Source: Betaproteobacteria bacterium
GTDB taxonomy: Bacteria; Pseudomonadota; Gammaproteobacteria; Burkholderiales; Casimicrobiaceae
DNA length: 64,000 nucleotides
Direction of reading: 5' to 3'
NCBI GenBank assembly: GCA_013298765.1
Contig: JAAFJA010000008.1
Coordinates: 1 to 64,000 of the forward strand
The stretch's first letter is position 1, and every line of letters begins with the position of its first letter. The position numbers were made by a program, and so were the translations under genes. Positions 1 to 8,416 of this stretch are shown here, piece by piece. A model generated the notes under the pieces. The model was not told the origin of the DNA and made no database searches. It saw only the letters and a program-made list of their open reading frames with translations.

Positions 1-72
1 CGCAATCTCTCGGTTGCGACGCCTCGTGCGACTCAATGTCGCAACGTCTGCTTTGCCTTCGGTACTCTGCAT
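1..72 (-). CDS. 5' end of an unidentified gene, cut by the window edge
   Basis: An ATG at 70-72 (minus strand) opens a frame that stays open for 24 codons to the window edge (MQSTEGKADVATLSRTRRRN...). An AAGGGAG ribosome-binding site sits four to five bases upstream. It starts 18 bases after the stop of the nuclease/peptidase gene, so the two probably form an operon. A second frame, starting at an ATG that overlaps that stop codon, is also open to the edge and has a GAGG in front of it, so the reading frame is not certain. Too little protein is visible to name a function. Confidence 0.4.
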   Translation of the reverse strand, partial: MQSTEGKADVATLSRTRRRNREIA

Positions 73-90
73 AAAACTCCCTTTCGGTCA

Positions 91-1392
91 TCATATGCCT
101 CGTACACAAAATTCAGGATAGGCTCGGTTTTGCAGATTTAACCGCTGAAGCACAAAGAAAAAACTCGATTTGAATGCTGCTTTTGGCATCAGCAGGCACG
201 ATGAAAAATGATTCGCTTGCCACTCCATGCGATCAATTAAGCGACTCCCGGAATTTGATGAATAACTATACAAGCCATCAAATCTGTCAACAGAATCGTG
301 TGCAAGAAAATCACCGTGGCCCAGCAGCAAATGGCCGATCTCGTGGGCCAATGTGAAGCGTTCTCTCCCGTCGTTTTCGTCGGTGCCTCGAAACGTTGTT
401 ATTCGCGCGGGATTGAAAAATATCCTGCCGAGGATCCCTTCGTGCAAATGAGTGGGGCGCGCCACATGTCGCTCGACGAGCAAACCTCGTGTCTCGCTAA
501 GATTCGTACAAATTTTCTCAAGCGAAACTGCGCCGGTCTTGTACTCGACATCGCGGAGTATGGATTCGGAAGTACGCTCGACGTCTGCGTTGGACTTAAA
601 AGGCAATCTCTTTAGCGCACGACGCGACGTGTTTACGATTTGTTTTCTGCGTTTCGAAGAACCAACGAAATCGCGCGTCATGCAGTGCATCATTCGGTTG
701 ATCGTCGATGACGCATTATCTTCAACGAGCCCACGAATCTCGTCGTAATCGTTGATAGCGACCGAACCCTGCTGCAAGATTGACAACATCTGTCTCTTGT
801 CGTACTCCCTCGGTCGTACCCAGCTACGTGCATGCCGCGCGAGATGCCACTTCGCTTGCTCGACGCCGAGATACTGCATCAATCCGATTCCCTTGGATTG
901 GGAGAATGCGACGGTACCCGACTGAAAAGTGGCAGGGCTAGCGATGACGGCCTTTACATTCGCTCCCGAGATCTGCTGGATCTTCTGAAAAAACTCCTCC
1001 GCATCATTAACAGGTACAGAGTGGCTGTAGTTTTTGCACTCAACGATAAACAGTATCGATGGTCTATCGTCTCCTTCGGAATACACCTCGACCACCACGT
1101 CAAATTCAATTTCATCTTGCCTATCGCGAGAAAAGTAACGCTTCTTTCTAAAGAGCTTGCAGCACTCCTTTCTGAAATAGAAGTCATCTGCCGAAATTTT
1201 CTCCTGAAAGAAGTCGTATATCTGCTCTTCGAACGAGTCGCCCCGCGCACTTGTGTTCATGTTGAAACGATTTGCACCTCGTGACCTAGATGGACGTCTA
1301 TTTTTGGCGCTCGGCGAATGGTTTGGCAAGTCATAAATCGTCGGGAAGTTCCATTGCGTTAAATCATTTGTTACCCTCCCGACATCTGCCAT
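91..1392 (-). CDS. PD-(D/E)XK-type nuclease domain fused to an ImmA/IrrE-type HExxH metallopeptidase
   Basis: The 433-residue product has two recognisable parts. Residues about 50-185 read like an Mrr/restriction-endonuclease fold: an acidic strand (EIEFDVVVEV) followed by FIVECKNY, giving the D...ExK arrangement. Residues about 280-420 match the ImmA/IrrE (M78) peptidase: TLAHEIGHLLLGH supplies the HExxH zinc motif, and the downstream RMEWQANHF supplies the third acidic ligand. ImmA-type peptidases usually cleave regulators of mobile elements, and nuclease fusions of this kind suggest a defence or stress role; that is inference. An AGAG-type site precedes the ATG at 1392; an internal ATG at 1260 (MNTSARGDSFEEQ) begins just before the nuclease domain and is an alternative start. 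The C-terminus is short for the family. Base composition is lower in G+C than the following genes, as in acquired DNA. Confidence 0.75.
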   Translation of the reverse strand: MADVGRVTNDLTQWNFPTIYDLPNHSPSAKNRRPSRSRGANRFNMNTSARGDSFEEQIYDFFQEKISADDFYFRKECCKLFRKKRYFSRDRQDEIEFDVVVEVYSEGDDRPSILFIVECKNYSHSVPVNDAEEFFQKIQQISGANVKAVIASPATFQSGTVAFSQSKGIGLMQYLGVEQAKWHLARHARSWVRPREYDKRQMLSILQQGSVAINDYDEIRGLVEDNASSTINRMMHCMTRDFVGSSKRRKQIVNTSRRALKRLPFKSNADVERTSESILRDVEYKTGAVSLEKICTNLSETRGLLVERHVARPTHLHEGILGRIFFNPARITTFRGTDENDGRERFTLAHEIGHLLLGHGDFLAHDSVDRFDGLYSYSSNSGSRLIDRMEWQANHFSSCLLMPKAAFKSSFFFVLQRLNLQNRAYPEFCVRGI

Positions 1393-1793
1393 TCGTATTT
1401 CTCTCTTTTCACCACTCCGGCCCGCCCCACCACTCTCGCGCGAAACGCTCGTCCGCGCAGAGTCCGCGCTCGCGGAGCGCTGCGATCTCTCCCCGCTTCC
1501 GCAAAGCTATCGGCAATTCTTGCTCGCGGACAACAGTGAGTGAGCCCCCGTGGGATTGATTCCCATTCGGGGGGCATGCGCATGCAATGGCAGAAAGCAG
1601 TGATCCCTCGTTGTACAGGCCCGTCGCGCCAAACCGTTATTCGCGCGAGGATTTTGATGCACCGCCGCCAGACATGACGTCGGCCACGCGAGCGATTCTC
1701 TAAACTCGACGGTTGGATCAAAGCACGGGGCTTCGATTAGCTTGTGCGCGACACGCCTCGTTTACCCGTGCTGTCGACTTTTGCCGAGGAAAA
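1393..1793. other. Intergenic stretch, no gene recognised
   Basis: About 400 bases between two divergently oriented genes. It should hold both promoters. Open frames run through it on both strands, but their products are Arg/Ser-rich with no recognisable family, and a frame continuous with the protease upstream of 1794 lacks a ribosome-binding site. Confidence 0.5.
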
Positions 1794-3713
1794 ATGAACA
1801 CTCACAGCCATGCGGACGTTCCTGCAAAAACCGTCTCCTCCGTGAAACGCGAAGTTGGTCGCGGCTGGCTGTTCGTATCGCTCTTTGCAGCGTCGCTGAT
1901 CACGCCACTCTCCGCGACCACGTTTCAGGCCTCGCCCGAACTTCGCGCGAAGGCAGACAACTGGGTTCTTGAACAATTCGCAGCGAAGCCGACGGTGCCG
2001 CTTCTGGTGCAACTGCCTGAGCAGGCTGATTTGTCGCGCGCCGCAGAGTTTGTGGACAAGACCGAGCGCGGTCGTTTTGTGTATGAGACGCTGCGCCAGC
2101 ATGCGGAAGTCTCGCAAGGCGAGCTGCGCCGCTGGCTCGTTGCACGCGGTGTTGCGCATCGACCGTTTTGGATCGCAAACATGGTGTTGGTGCAAGCGGA
2201 TGCGGCGACGGCGAATGCACTGTCGAAGCGCGTTGATGTGAAACGCCTTTCGGCGAATCCGATCGTTCGATTGAAAGCACCGATCGAAGACCCGGCGAGC
2301 TTGATTCATCGCAAGGCGCTGGAGGCGATCAATGCAATCGCCGCGATCGAACCGGGCATCAACAAGATTCGCGCGAACGAGCTTTGGACGTTAGGCTTTA
2401 CCGGTCAAAACATTGTGATCGGAGGTGCCGACACCGGCTACCAATGGAATCATCCTGCTCTTCGCAATCAGTATCGCGGCTGGAATGGCACAAGCGCTGA
2501 TCACAACTACCACTGGCACGATGCGATTCATTCGGGCGGTGGCATTTGTGGCGCGAACGCCAGCGCACCGTGCGACGACGGCTCCCACGGCACCCACACG
2601 ATGGGCACAATGGTTGGCGACGACGGCGCGGGTAATCAGATCGGCGTCGCCCCTGGGGCGAAATGGATTGGTTGCCGCAACATGGATCAGGGAAACGGCA
2701 CGCCCGCGACCTACGCCGAATGCTTTCAATGGTTTATCGCGCCCACCAATCTCCTCGGTAACAATGCCGATCCGGCGAAGGCACCACACGTGATCAACAA
2801 CTCTTGGGGATGCCCAGTGTCGGAGGGTTGCACCGACGTCAACATATTGAAGAGCGTCGTTGAGAGCGTTCAAGCCGCAGGCATATTGGTAGTGGCGAGC
2901 GCCGGGAATGCGGGGCCGACCTGCGGGACAATCGATGACCCCGCGGCGATTTACGAAGCCTCATTCACCGTGGGTGCGACCACTGGCACGTCAAGCACTG
3001 ATGTGCTGGCGAGTTTTTCAAGCCGGGGGCCGGTTACAGTCGACGGATCGGGTCGTATGAAACCCGATATTGCCGCGCCAGGCGTGTCGGTGAGATCGAG
3101 CGTGCCGACAAACGCCTACGGCCTAAAAAGCGGGACGTCCATGGCCGGTCCGCATGTAGCGGGCGCTGCCGCGCTGTTGATGTCGGCGTATCCGCCGTTG
3201 ATCGGCGCGCCGGATGCCATCAAACGCGCACTGAAACGCACCGCCGTCCGCCGGACCGACGCAGCGAATTGCGGGAGCCCGCTGACCACCGTTCCGAACA
3301 ACGCGTACGGCTGGGGTCGCATCGACGTGAAAGCGGCCCACGACGGCGCGCCAGGCGCGACGCTCAACGTCGATCAAAGCAACCCTAGCCAGCGCTACGA
3401 TGGCGGCACCGACGGCTTGCTCATCGCACGCTTTCTGGCCGGATTTACGGGAAATGCGCTCATCGAAGACGCGCTTTCCGCCAGTGCCACGGTTGTCGAT
3501 CCCTCGGCAGTGAGCGCGCGACTCAATGCCCTGCGTCCTGCGCTGGACATCGACGGCGATGGACAGTATCGTCTAGCGACGGACGGCTTGCTCGTCGTGC
3601 GCTATCTGCTAGGTTTGCGAGGCAGTTCGCTAATCGTGGGTACATCGGCAAGTGGGGCAGCGCGAAGCAGTGCGCCGGACATTGAGGCCTACATTCAACT
3701 GTTGATGCCTTAG
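1794..3713 (+). CDS. Secreted S8 (subtilisin-like) serine peptidase with C-terminal dockerin-like module
   Basis: A 639-residue exported protease. The start at 1794 is chosen because GAGG lies just upstream and a signal peptide follows (hydrophobic stretch about residues 25-40 ending in LSA). A propeptide-like region precedes the catalytic domain. The catalytic triad is visible: Asp213 in GGADTGYQ, His265 in DGSHGTHTMG, Ser449 in SGTSMAGPHVAG; Asn335 in VINNSWG is the oxyanion residue. Residues about 520-639 form a separate module with an EF-hand-like loop (DIDGDGQYRLATDGLLVVRY) preceded by a degenerate copy (GGTDGLLIARFLAGF). The same module ends the CHRD protein at 4737-5630 and the delta-60 protein at 50862-52529. 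Expected outside the cytoplasm, degrading proteins; the substrate is unknown. Confidence 0.93.
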   Translation: MNTHSHADVPAKTVSSVKREVGRGWLFVSLFAASLITPLSATTFQASPELRAKADNWVLEQFAAKPTVPLLVQLPEQADLSRAAEFVDKTERGRFVYETLRQHAEVSQGELRRWLVARGVAHRPFWIANMVLVQADAATANALSKRVDVKRLSANPIVRLKAPIEDPASLIHRKALEAINAIAAIEPGINKIRANELWTLGFTGQNIVIGGADTGYQWNHPALRNQYRGWNGTSADHNYHWHDAIHSGGGICGANASAPCDDGSHGTHTMGTMVGDDGAGNQIGVAPGAKWIGCRNMDQGNGTPATYAECFQWFIAPTNLLGNNADPAKAPHVINNSWGCPVSEGCTDVNILKSVVESVQAAGILVVASAGNAGPTCGTIDDPAAIYEASFTVGATTGTSSTDVLASFSSRGPVTVDGSGRMKPDIAAPGVSVRSSVPTNAYGLKSGTSMAGPHVAGAAALLMSAYPPLIGAPDAIKRALKRTAVRRTDAANCGSPLTTVPNNAYGWGRIDVKAAHDGAPGATLNVDQSNPSQRYDGGTDGLLIARFLAGFTGNALIEDALSASATVVDPSAVSARLNALRPALDIDGDGQYRLATDGLLVVRYLLGLRGSSLIVGTSASGAARSSAPDIEAYIQLLMP

Positions 3714-4058
3714 CGGTGCTCGCGCTGCGAAGTTCATACCAGCGCGTAGCTTCCTACACAAAAAAAGTGAATCTTTATCGGTAAAGGCTACTTTCGATTG
3801 GCATTCGATATTGTTATAGCAATCGAAATCTCGTTGTTTTGATTTGTCCTGCAGGCGCTGAACAAGCCCTCCCTGTGGCCGCCCTGGAATGGCCGTGCAG
3901 CGGCACCGCGAAACGATTCGCGTTCATGCGGCTTGCACGTCGCTTTGCGGAAGTTGCCCGTAGGCGACCCGCGATTCGTCGCATGGTCGTTGTGGCATGC
4001 AGCGTTCACAAACTACTCTGAGCGTCTTGATCATTGATCTTCACGCTTGGAGCACCGA
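3714..4058. other. Intergenic stretch, no gene recognised
   Basis: About 345 bases with an A/T-rich centre (about 3760-3840). Short open frames are present on both strands but none has a family signature or a convincing ribosome-binding site. It probably contains the promoter of the NTF2-like gene. Confidence 0.45.
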
Positions 4059-4616
4059 ATGCGAATCGCATCCATCGTTTTGGCAACGCTTGCTGCGCTC
4101 GTAGCATCGACGGCGCACTTCGCTTGCGCGCAGCCGTCACGTTCCGTGATGCCTGCAACGCCGCTCACGATCATTGCAACCAAAGCACCAATCGTGATCA
4201 CGGAGTCGAAAGCGCTCAATTCTGACGATGCACTCGCGCGCAAGGTCAGTGAACTTGACGCTGCAGTGTTCGACGCGTACAACCAGTGCGAACTCAAACG
4301 ATTTGGTGACTTCATCGCACCAGATGTGGAGTTCTTTCACGACAACGCGGGTTTGATGCTGACACGCGCGAAGGTTGTGGAGGCGACAGAGAAGTTCATT
4401 TGCAATAAAGTGCGCCGTGAACTGGTGGCGGGGTCACTTCGCGTGTATCCGATCAAGGACTACGGCGCGATTGCAATCGGCGAACATCGCTTCTGTGAAA
4501 TGCCTGCGAATGAATGCGTTGGCGTCGCGAAGTTCACGAACGTGTGGCGCGAACAAAATGGCAAGTGGCAGATGACGCGGATTCTTTCTTACGATCATCA
4601 GCCGATCAAGAAATAA
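4059..4616 (+). CDS. Secreted NTF2/SnoaL-like (DUF4440-type) protein
   Basis: A 185-residue protein with an N-terminal signal peptide (MRIASIVLATLAALVAS...ACA) followed by a small alpha+beta domain. The pattern VSELDAAVFDAYNQCELKRFGDFIAPDVEFFHDNAG, then VWREQNGKWQMTRILSYDH, is typical of the DUF4440/SnoaL-like branch of the NTF2 fold, a cone-shaped pocket often used for ligand binding or simple catalysis. ATG 4059 is preferred over an in-frame TTG at 4047 because GGAG sits six bases upstream of it. Probably periplasmic. No neighbour points to a specific substrate. Confidence 0.7.
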   Translation: MRIASIVLATLAALVASTAHFACAQPSRSVMPATPLTIIATKAPIVITESKALNSDDALARKVSELDAAVFDAYNQCELKRFGDFIAPDVEFFHDNAGLMLTRAKVVEATEKFICNKVRRELVAGSLRVYPIKDYGAIAIGEHRFCEMPANECVGVAKFTNVWREQNGKWQMTRILSYDHQPIKK

Positions 4617-4736
4617 TTGCCCCGCCACGGCAAGGCGCGTAACGCGACCTTGTTTGCAAGTTTCTATCCAAATCCCTCCGTTGGTCGCATAATCGGCGCG
4701 GGCTTCGTGCGAAGTCTGCCACCTCGGAGAATTACC

Positions 4737-5630
4737 ATGGGTAATGTGTTTCTCAATTGGATTGCGCGCGGGCGCGCCGCGCTGTGTGTGCTGTCCGTGC
4801 TCGGTTTCGTTTGTGGCGCGGTGAGCGCGCAAACGATTACCTATCGGGCGAAGCTGGACGGCGCCAGCGAAGCGCCACCGAATTCTTCAATGGGCACGGG
4901 CACCCTGCGTGCGATTTTCAATAATTCGGTGAGCGCTACCACGATGCGACTGATCGTGAACTTCTCCGGCCTCACCGGCAACTCAACGGTCGCGCATATT
5001 CATTGCTGTACAACGATGCCGCGCAGCGCCACCGCGGGCGTGGCGACGGATATGACTGCATTTCCCTCCGGCGGGACCTCCGGGACCTATGATCGCACGT
5101 TCGACATGACGCTGACGAGCTCTTACAGCTCCACGTTCCTTACGTCGTCTGGGGGCACCGCCGCTCTTGCGTTTCAAAGACTCATCGCTAATATCGCCAG
5201 CGGAAACGCGTATTTCAATCTTCATTCCACAGCGTTCGGCGGCGGCGAAATTCGCGGCTTTTTTACGCTCGAACCATCGCTCGACGTGGATGTGAGCAAT
5301 GCGACGACGAAATTTCACGCGCTCACGGATGGGCTCATCATGGTGCGCTACATGCTTGCGATCACCGGCGCGCCGCTTGTATCCGGTGCGCTCGGCCCAA
5401 CAGCAACGCGCACCGATCCTGTTCAAATCAAAACGTTTCTCGACGCGACAAGAATGGCCTACGACATCGATGGCAACGGCAGCGTCGATGCCGCCACAGA
5501 TGGTGTGTTGATCGTTCGCTATTTGATGGGGATTAGGGACGGCGCGCTCGTTCAGGACGCGTTGGGGCTGGATGCGAGCCGCACCTCGCCAGACGACGTT
5601 GCGAGCTACATGCTGACGCTGATGCCGTAG
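4737..5630 (+). CDS. Secreted CHRD-domain protein with C-terminal dockerin-like module
   Basis: A 297-residue exported protein. ATG 4737 follows a CGGAGA site and starts a signal peptide ending near VSAQT (about residue 30). Residues about 31-180 match the CHRD domain: YRAKLDGASEAPPNSSMGTG near the start, VAHIHCC in the middle and YFNLHSTAFGGGEIRGFF at the end. CHRD domains occur in secreted bacterial proteins of mostly unknown function. Residues about 182-297 carry the EF-hand/dockerin-like module: LDVDVSNATTKFHALTDGLI followed by YDIDGNGSVDAATDGVLIVR, ending in SYMLTLMP. This end closely resembles that of the protease at 1794-3713. A shared export, anchoring or assembly role is inferred. 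Confidence 0.88.
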   Translation: MGNVFLNWIARGRAALCVLSVLGFVCGAVSAQTITYRAKLDGASEAPPNSSMGTGTLRAIFNNSVSATTMRLIVNFSGLTGNSTVAHIHCCTTMPRSATAGVATDMTAFPSGGTSGTYDRTFDMTLTSSYSSTFLTSSGGTAALAFQRLIANIASGNAYFNLHSTAFGGGEIRGFFTLEPSLDVDVSNATTKFHALTDGLIMVRYMLAITGAPLVSGALGPTATRTDPVQIKTFLDATRMAYDIDGNGSVDAATDGVLIVRYLMGIRDGALVQDALGLDASRTSPDDVASYMLTLMP

Positions 5631-6277
5631 CCGTAGCTTCGCAGGCGGCGCGCTGAGAAATTTCAAGGCGAGAAGTTGAACCCGAGCGGGTAATACCCTG
5701 AATAGGCCCGGAAGGCTATCGCTTAAATTTATTCGTTTCCGGCGGTTTTTCAATACGCATCGGGATCCCGCTTTTTGTTAGATGGCCCCTTATCGAATGG
5801 GCGGAATGGCTCTTTTCTGCTTATCTCGCAAGTCTAGAAAGCGTTTCGCGACGTTTCCGCCGTTTCCTTGGGGGAAGTGACGCCTTCACACAAATCGCAT
5901 TTGCGGCCGCGCTTCTGACCGACACGCTCACTTGTGGTGCGTCGATAACGTGCGCGCCCTAGCTTCGCGCACGCAACAGCCGTTAACCCCCAACGGCCCC
6001 TCGTGTGCGACGTGGCATGTCGATTGCTAAAAGATAAACAGAGTAGAAGCTGGCAGTCGCTGTGCGCTCACGATGAGCGCTTACGACGGGTCATTGCTCT
6101 GGCGGCAACGTCTATACGTTGTCGCGCGCTCGTTCGTGGGCGCTTGTGTTCCTTGGCGGAGCGCAACAGACATGACCGTGGATTTGTTTCCGATGTTGTG
6201 GTTGTTCGCGTTTCGCGTTTGTCGCAGTTGTATCAAGCGACGCAGCGACAGTCGCATCTTTTGATCGGAAAGAAATC
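5631..6277. other. Long intergenic stretch with a possible terminator hairpin
   Basis: About 650 bases without a convincing gene. Near 5759-5778 a CGGGATCCCG palindrome is followed by a run of T (CTTTTTGTT), which could terminate the CHRD gene, although the stem is only five base pairs. Open frames around 6003-6323 read as basic, low-complexity products with no ribosome-binding site and are taken as spurious. The last ~100 bases should contain the promoter of the solute-binding protein gene. Confidence 0.4.
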
Positions 6278-7324
6278 ATGCATCACCAAGAATCCGCTTC
6301 GCCCGACCACCTCCCTCTACTAAGCGCCTGGCAGCGCTCAGCGCGAGGTTGGCACACAATACTTTCGCGAACCGCCACTGCGTTCGCAGCGAGCGCACTT
6401 GCCACCGCCACCTTCGCGCAAGACAAAGTGACCTTCCTCACCTCGTGGTACGCGCAAGCCGAGCACGGCGGCTTTTACCAGGCCGTCGCAGCAGGCATCT
6501 ACAAAAAGCACGGGCTGGATGTCACCATTCGCATGGGTGGACCACAGGTCAATGGCATGCAGCTATTAGTCGCCGGTCAGGCCGATTTCATGATGGGCTA
6601 TGACTTTCAGGTGCTCACCTCGATTTCCAATGGCGTACCGGTGACGACTGTCGGCGTGTCCTTTCAAAAGGATTTGCAAGGCATGATGACCCATGAGGAT
6701 GTGAAGTCGCTTGGTGATCTCAAAGGGAAAACGATCCTGGCTGCGACCAGCGGCCATTCCACTTGGCTGCCGTGGATCAAATCGAAGTATGGCTACACCG
6801 ATGGGCAAGTGCGACCTTACACCTTCAACCTGCAGCCCTTCTTCGCCGACAAATCGATTGCGCAGCAAGCCTATCCATCTTCCGAGCCGTTTCAGGCGAT
6901 GAAGAACAATGTGAACGCAAAATTCTTCCTCTTCGCCGATGACGGCTATCCGCCGTACGGCACGACGATTGTGACAATGCAGAAAACCGTCGCTGACAAG
7001 CCCGACATGGTCGGGCGATTCGTGCGCGCGACGCTCGAAGGATGGAAAGCGTACTTCGCAGACCCAACACTTGGCAACGAGCTGATCAAGAAAGACAATC
7101 CGCGCATGCAAGACGATCAGCTTGCATTCGCTCTGCGGCGGCTTAAAGAGCCCAAAGTATTCGACGGTGGCGACGCTGCGACGATGGGCGTGGGTACGAT
7201 GACCGATGCACGCTGGGAGCAAACGTATAAGTTCATGGTGTCTGCCGGTCTGCTCAAAGCAGACACAGATTGGAAAAAAGCCTACACCACGCGCTTCGTA
7301 AAAGACTTGAAGATCATGCCGTGA
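6278..7324 (+). CDS. ABC-transporter substrate-binding protein, NMT1/THI5-like (SsuA family)
   Basis: A 348-residue periplasmic binding protein. The N-terminus carries a long export signal (hydrophobic about residues 30-45, ending ATFAQ). The core KVTFLTSWYAQAEHGGFYQAVAAGIYKKHGLDVTI is the signature start of the NMT1/THI5-like fold, followed by GGPQVNGMQLLVAGQADFMMG. Relatives bind sulfonates, nitrate, pyrimidine or thiamine precursors and aromatic compounds. The usual permease and ATPase genes are absent; instead two Rieske oxygenases follow 45 bases downstream on the same strand, suggesting that the ligand is the oxygenase substrate (inference). The start at 6278 is supported by GGAAAGAA upstream. 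Confidence 0.85.
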   Translation: MHHQESASPDHLPLLSAWQRSARGWHTILSRTATAFAASALATATFAQDKVTFLTSWYAQAEHGGFYQAVAAGIYKKHGLDVTIRMGGPQVNGMQLLVAGQADFMMGYDFQVLTSISNGVPVTTVGVSFQKDLQGMMTHEDVKSLGDLKGKTILAATSGHSTWLPWIKSKYGYTDGQVRPYTFNLQPFFADKSIAQQAYPSSEPFQAMKNNVNAKFFLFADDGYPPYGTTIVTMQKTVADKPDMVGRFVRATLEGWKAYFADPTLGNELIKKDNPRMQDDQLAFALRRLKEPKVFDGGDAATMGVGTMTDARWEQTYKFMVSAGLLKADTDWKKAYTTRFVKDLKIMP

Positions 7325-7368
7325 GCGGCTCGGCTAGCCTGCTAAAACTTTTTGTGCATTGAACGAAT

Positions 7369-8394
7369 ATGCTTGTCACGAAGCAACCCGTTTTACGCCG
7401 CTTTTGGTATCCGGTGATGCCGCTTGCGAAGCTCGCGACTGGTCCGCAGCCATTCACGCTGCTCGGCGAATCGATCGTCATCTGGCTCAAAAGCGACGGC
7501 ACGCCTGCGGCGGTTCGTGATCGTTGCTGTCATCGCACGGCCAAGCTTTCGAAAGGATGCGTGGTTGGCGACCATATTCAGTGCGGCTATCACGGTTGGG
7601 AATACGATGCGCGTGGCGCTTGCGTGAAAATCCCGCAAGCGCCAGACAATGCGATTCCCTCGGGCGCGCGCGTGCCCGCGTACCACGCACAAGCGCGCTA
7701 CGGCTATGCGTGGGTTGCGCTCGATGAGCCACTTGCCGACATTTTTCCGATTCCCGAACACGACGATGCCGCGTATCGATGTGTTCAGCAATTTGATGAG
7801 CGTTGGAAAACAAGTCCCTTGCGCTTGATGGAAAACTCGTTCGATGCGGCGCACTTTGCGTTCGTCCATCGCGGCACGTTCGGGCAATTTAGCAAGCAAA
7901 AGCCCGAGTTTTTCGCGCTCAATGAAACCGAGTACGGTTTCGAAGCTGAAACGAAACTGGTGATCAACAATCCGCCGGCGTCGCATCGAATCACTGGAAC
8001 AACGGAGCCGACGACGCGCCGCCACTTTCGCAATCAATGGCATTTGCCATTTAATCGACGGCTCGGTTTGAACTATCCAAACGGGCTCGAGCATTTGATC
8101 GTCACCTGCGCAACTCCCGTTGACGACGAACATATTCAAGTGCTGCAATGGCTTTATCGTAACGACGCTGAGGCGGACTGCTCGGCGGCGGAGCTAAACA
8201 AGTGGGATGCCCAGGTAATTGCCGAAGACAAAGTGATTCTCGAAACGGTGGACTACGACGCACCGATCGACGTATCGCGGCAAGTCGAGCGCAGCATGCC
8301 ATCCGATCAACCAGGGCTCATCATGCGCAAACGATTGCTTGCGCTGCTCCGCGAACACGGCGAGCACGAAGTGCACCGTTTAACCGTCGCGTGA
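7369..8394 (+). CDS. Rieske non-heme iron oxygenase, VanA-like
   Basis: A 341-residue oxygenase subunit. The Rieske [2Fe-2S] cluster is ligated by Cys53/His55 (DRCCHRTAKL) and Cys72/His75 (QCGYHGWEYD). The mononuclear iron site is seen in ENSFDAAHFAFVH, with Asp159, His162 and His167. Such enzymes hydroxylate or O/N-demethylate aromatic or other cyclic compounds using electrons from a separate reductase. The next gene is a close paralogue in tandem, and a solute-binding protein gene precedes it. No reductase gene is seen in the window, so electrons must come from elsewhere. The substrate cannot be read from sequence; vanillate-type demethylation is only one possibility. Confidence 0.9.
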   Translation: MLVTKQPVLRRFWYPVMPLAKLATGPQPFTLLGESIVIWLKSDGTPAAVRDRCCHRTAKLSKGCVVGDHIQCGYHGWEYDARGACVKIPQAPDNAIPSGARVPAYHAQARYGYAWVALDEPLADIFPIPEHDDAAYRCVQQFDERWKTSPLRLMENSFDAAHFAFVHRGTFGQFSKQKPEFFALNETEYGFEAETKLVINNPPASHRITGTTEPTTRRHFRNQWHLPFNRRLGLNYPNGLEHLIVTCATPVDDEHIQVLQWLYRNDAEADCSAAELNKWDAQVIAEDKVILETVDYDAPIDVSRQVERSMPSDQPGLIMRKRLLALLREHGEHEVHRLTVA

Positions 8395-8416
8395 ATTCGA
8401 TTTCGAGAGACAAAAA

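Noticed and set aside
91-130. Frameshift or early stop at the end of the nuclease–peptidase gene
   Set aside because: The end is short for the family, but neither alternative frame restores a recognisable M78 C-terminus, so the stop is accepted.
3839-4021. Small open frame after the protease
   Set aside because: Low-complexity basic product with no start signal; G+C-rich DNA keeps such frames open by chance.
6003-6323. Open frames between the CHRD and binding-protein genes
   Set aside because: Arg/Ser/Cys-rich products, no ribosome-binding site, and no family pattern; the frame also runs into the start of the real gene.
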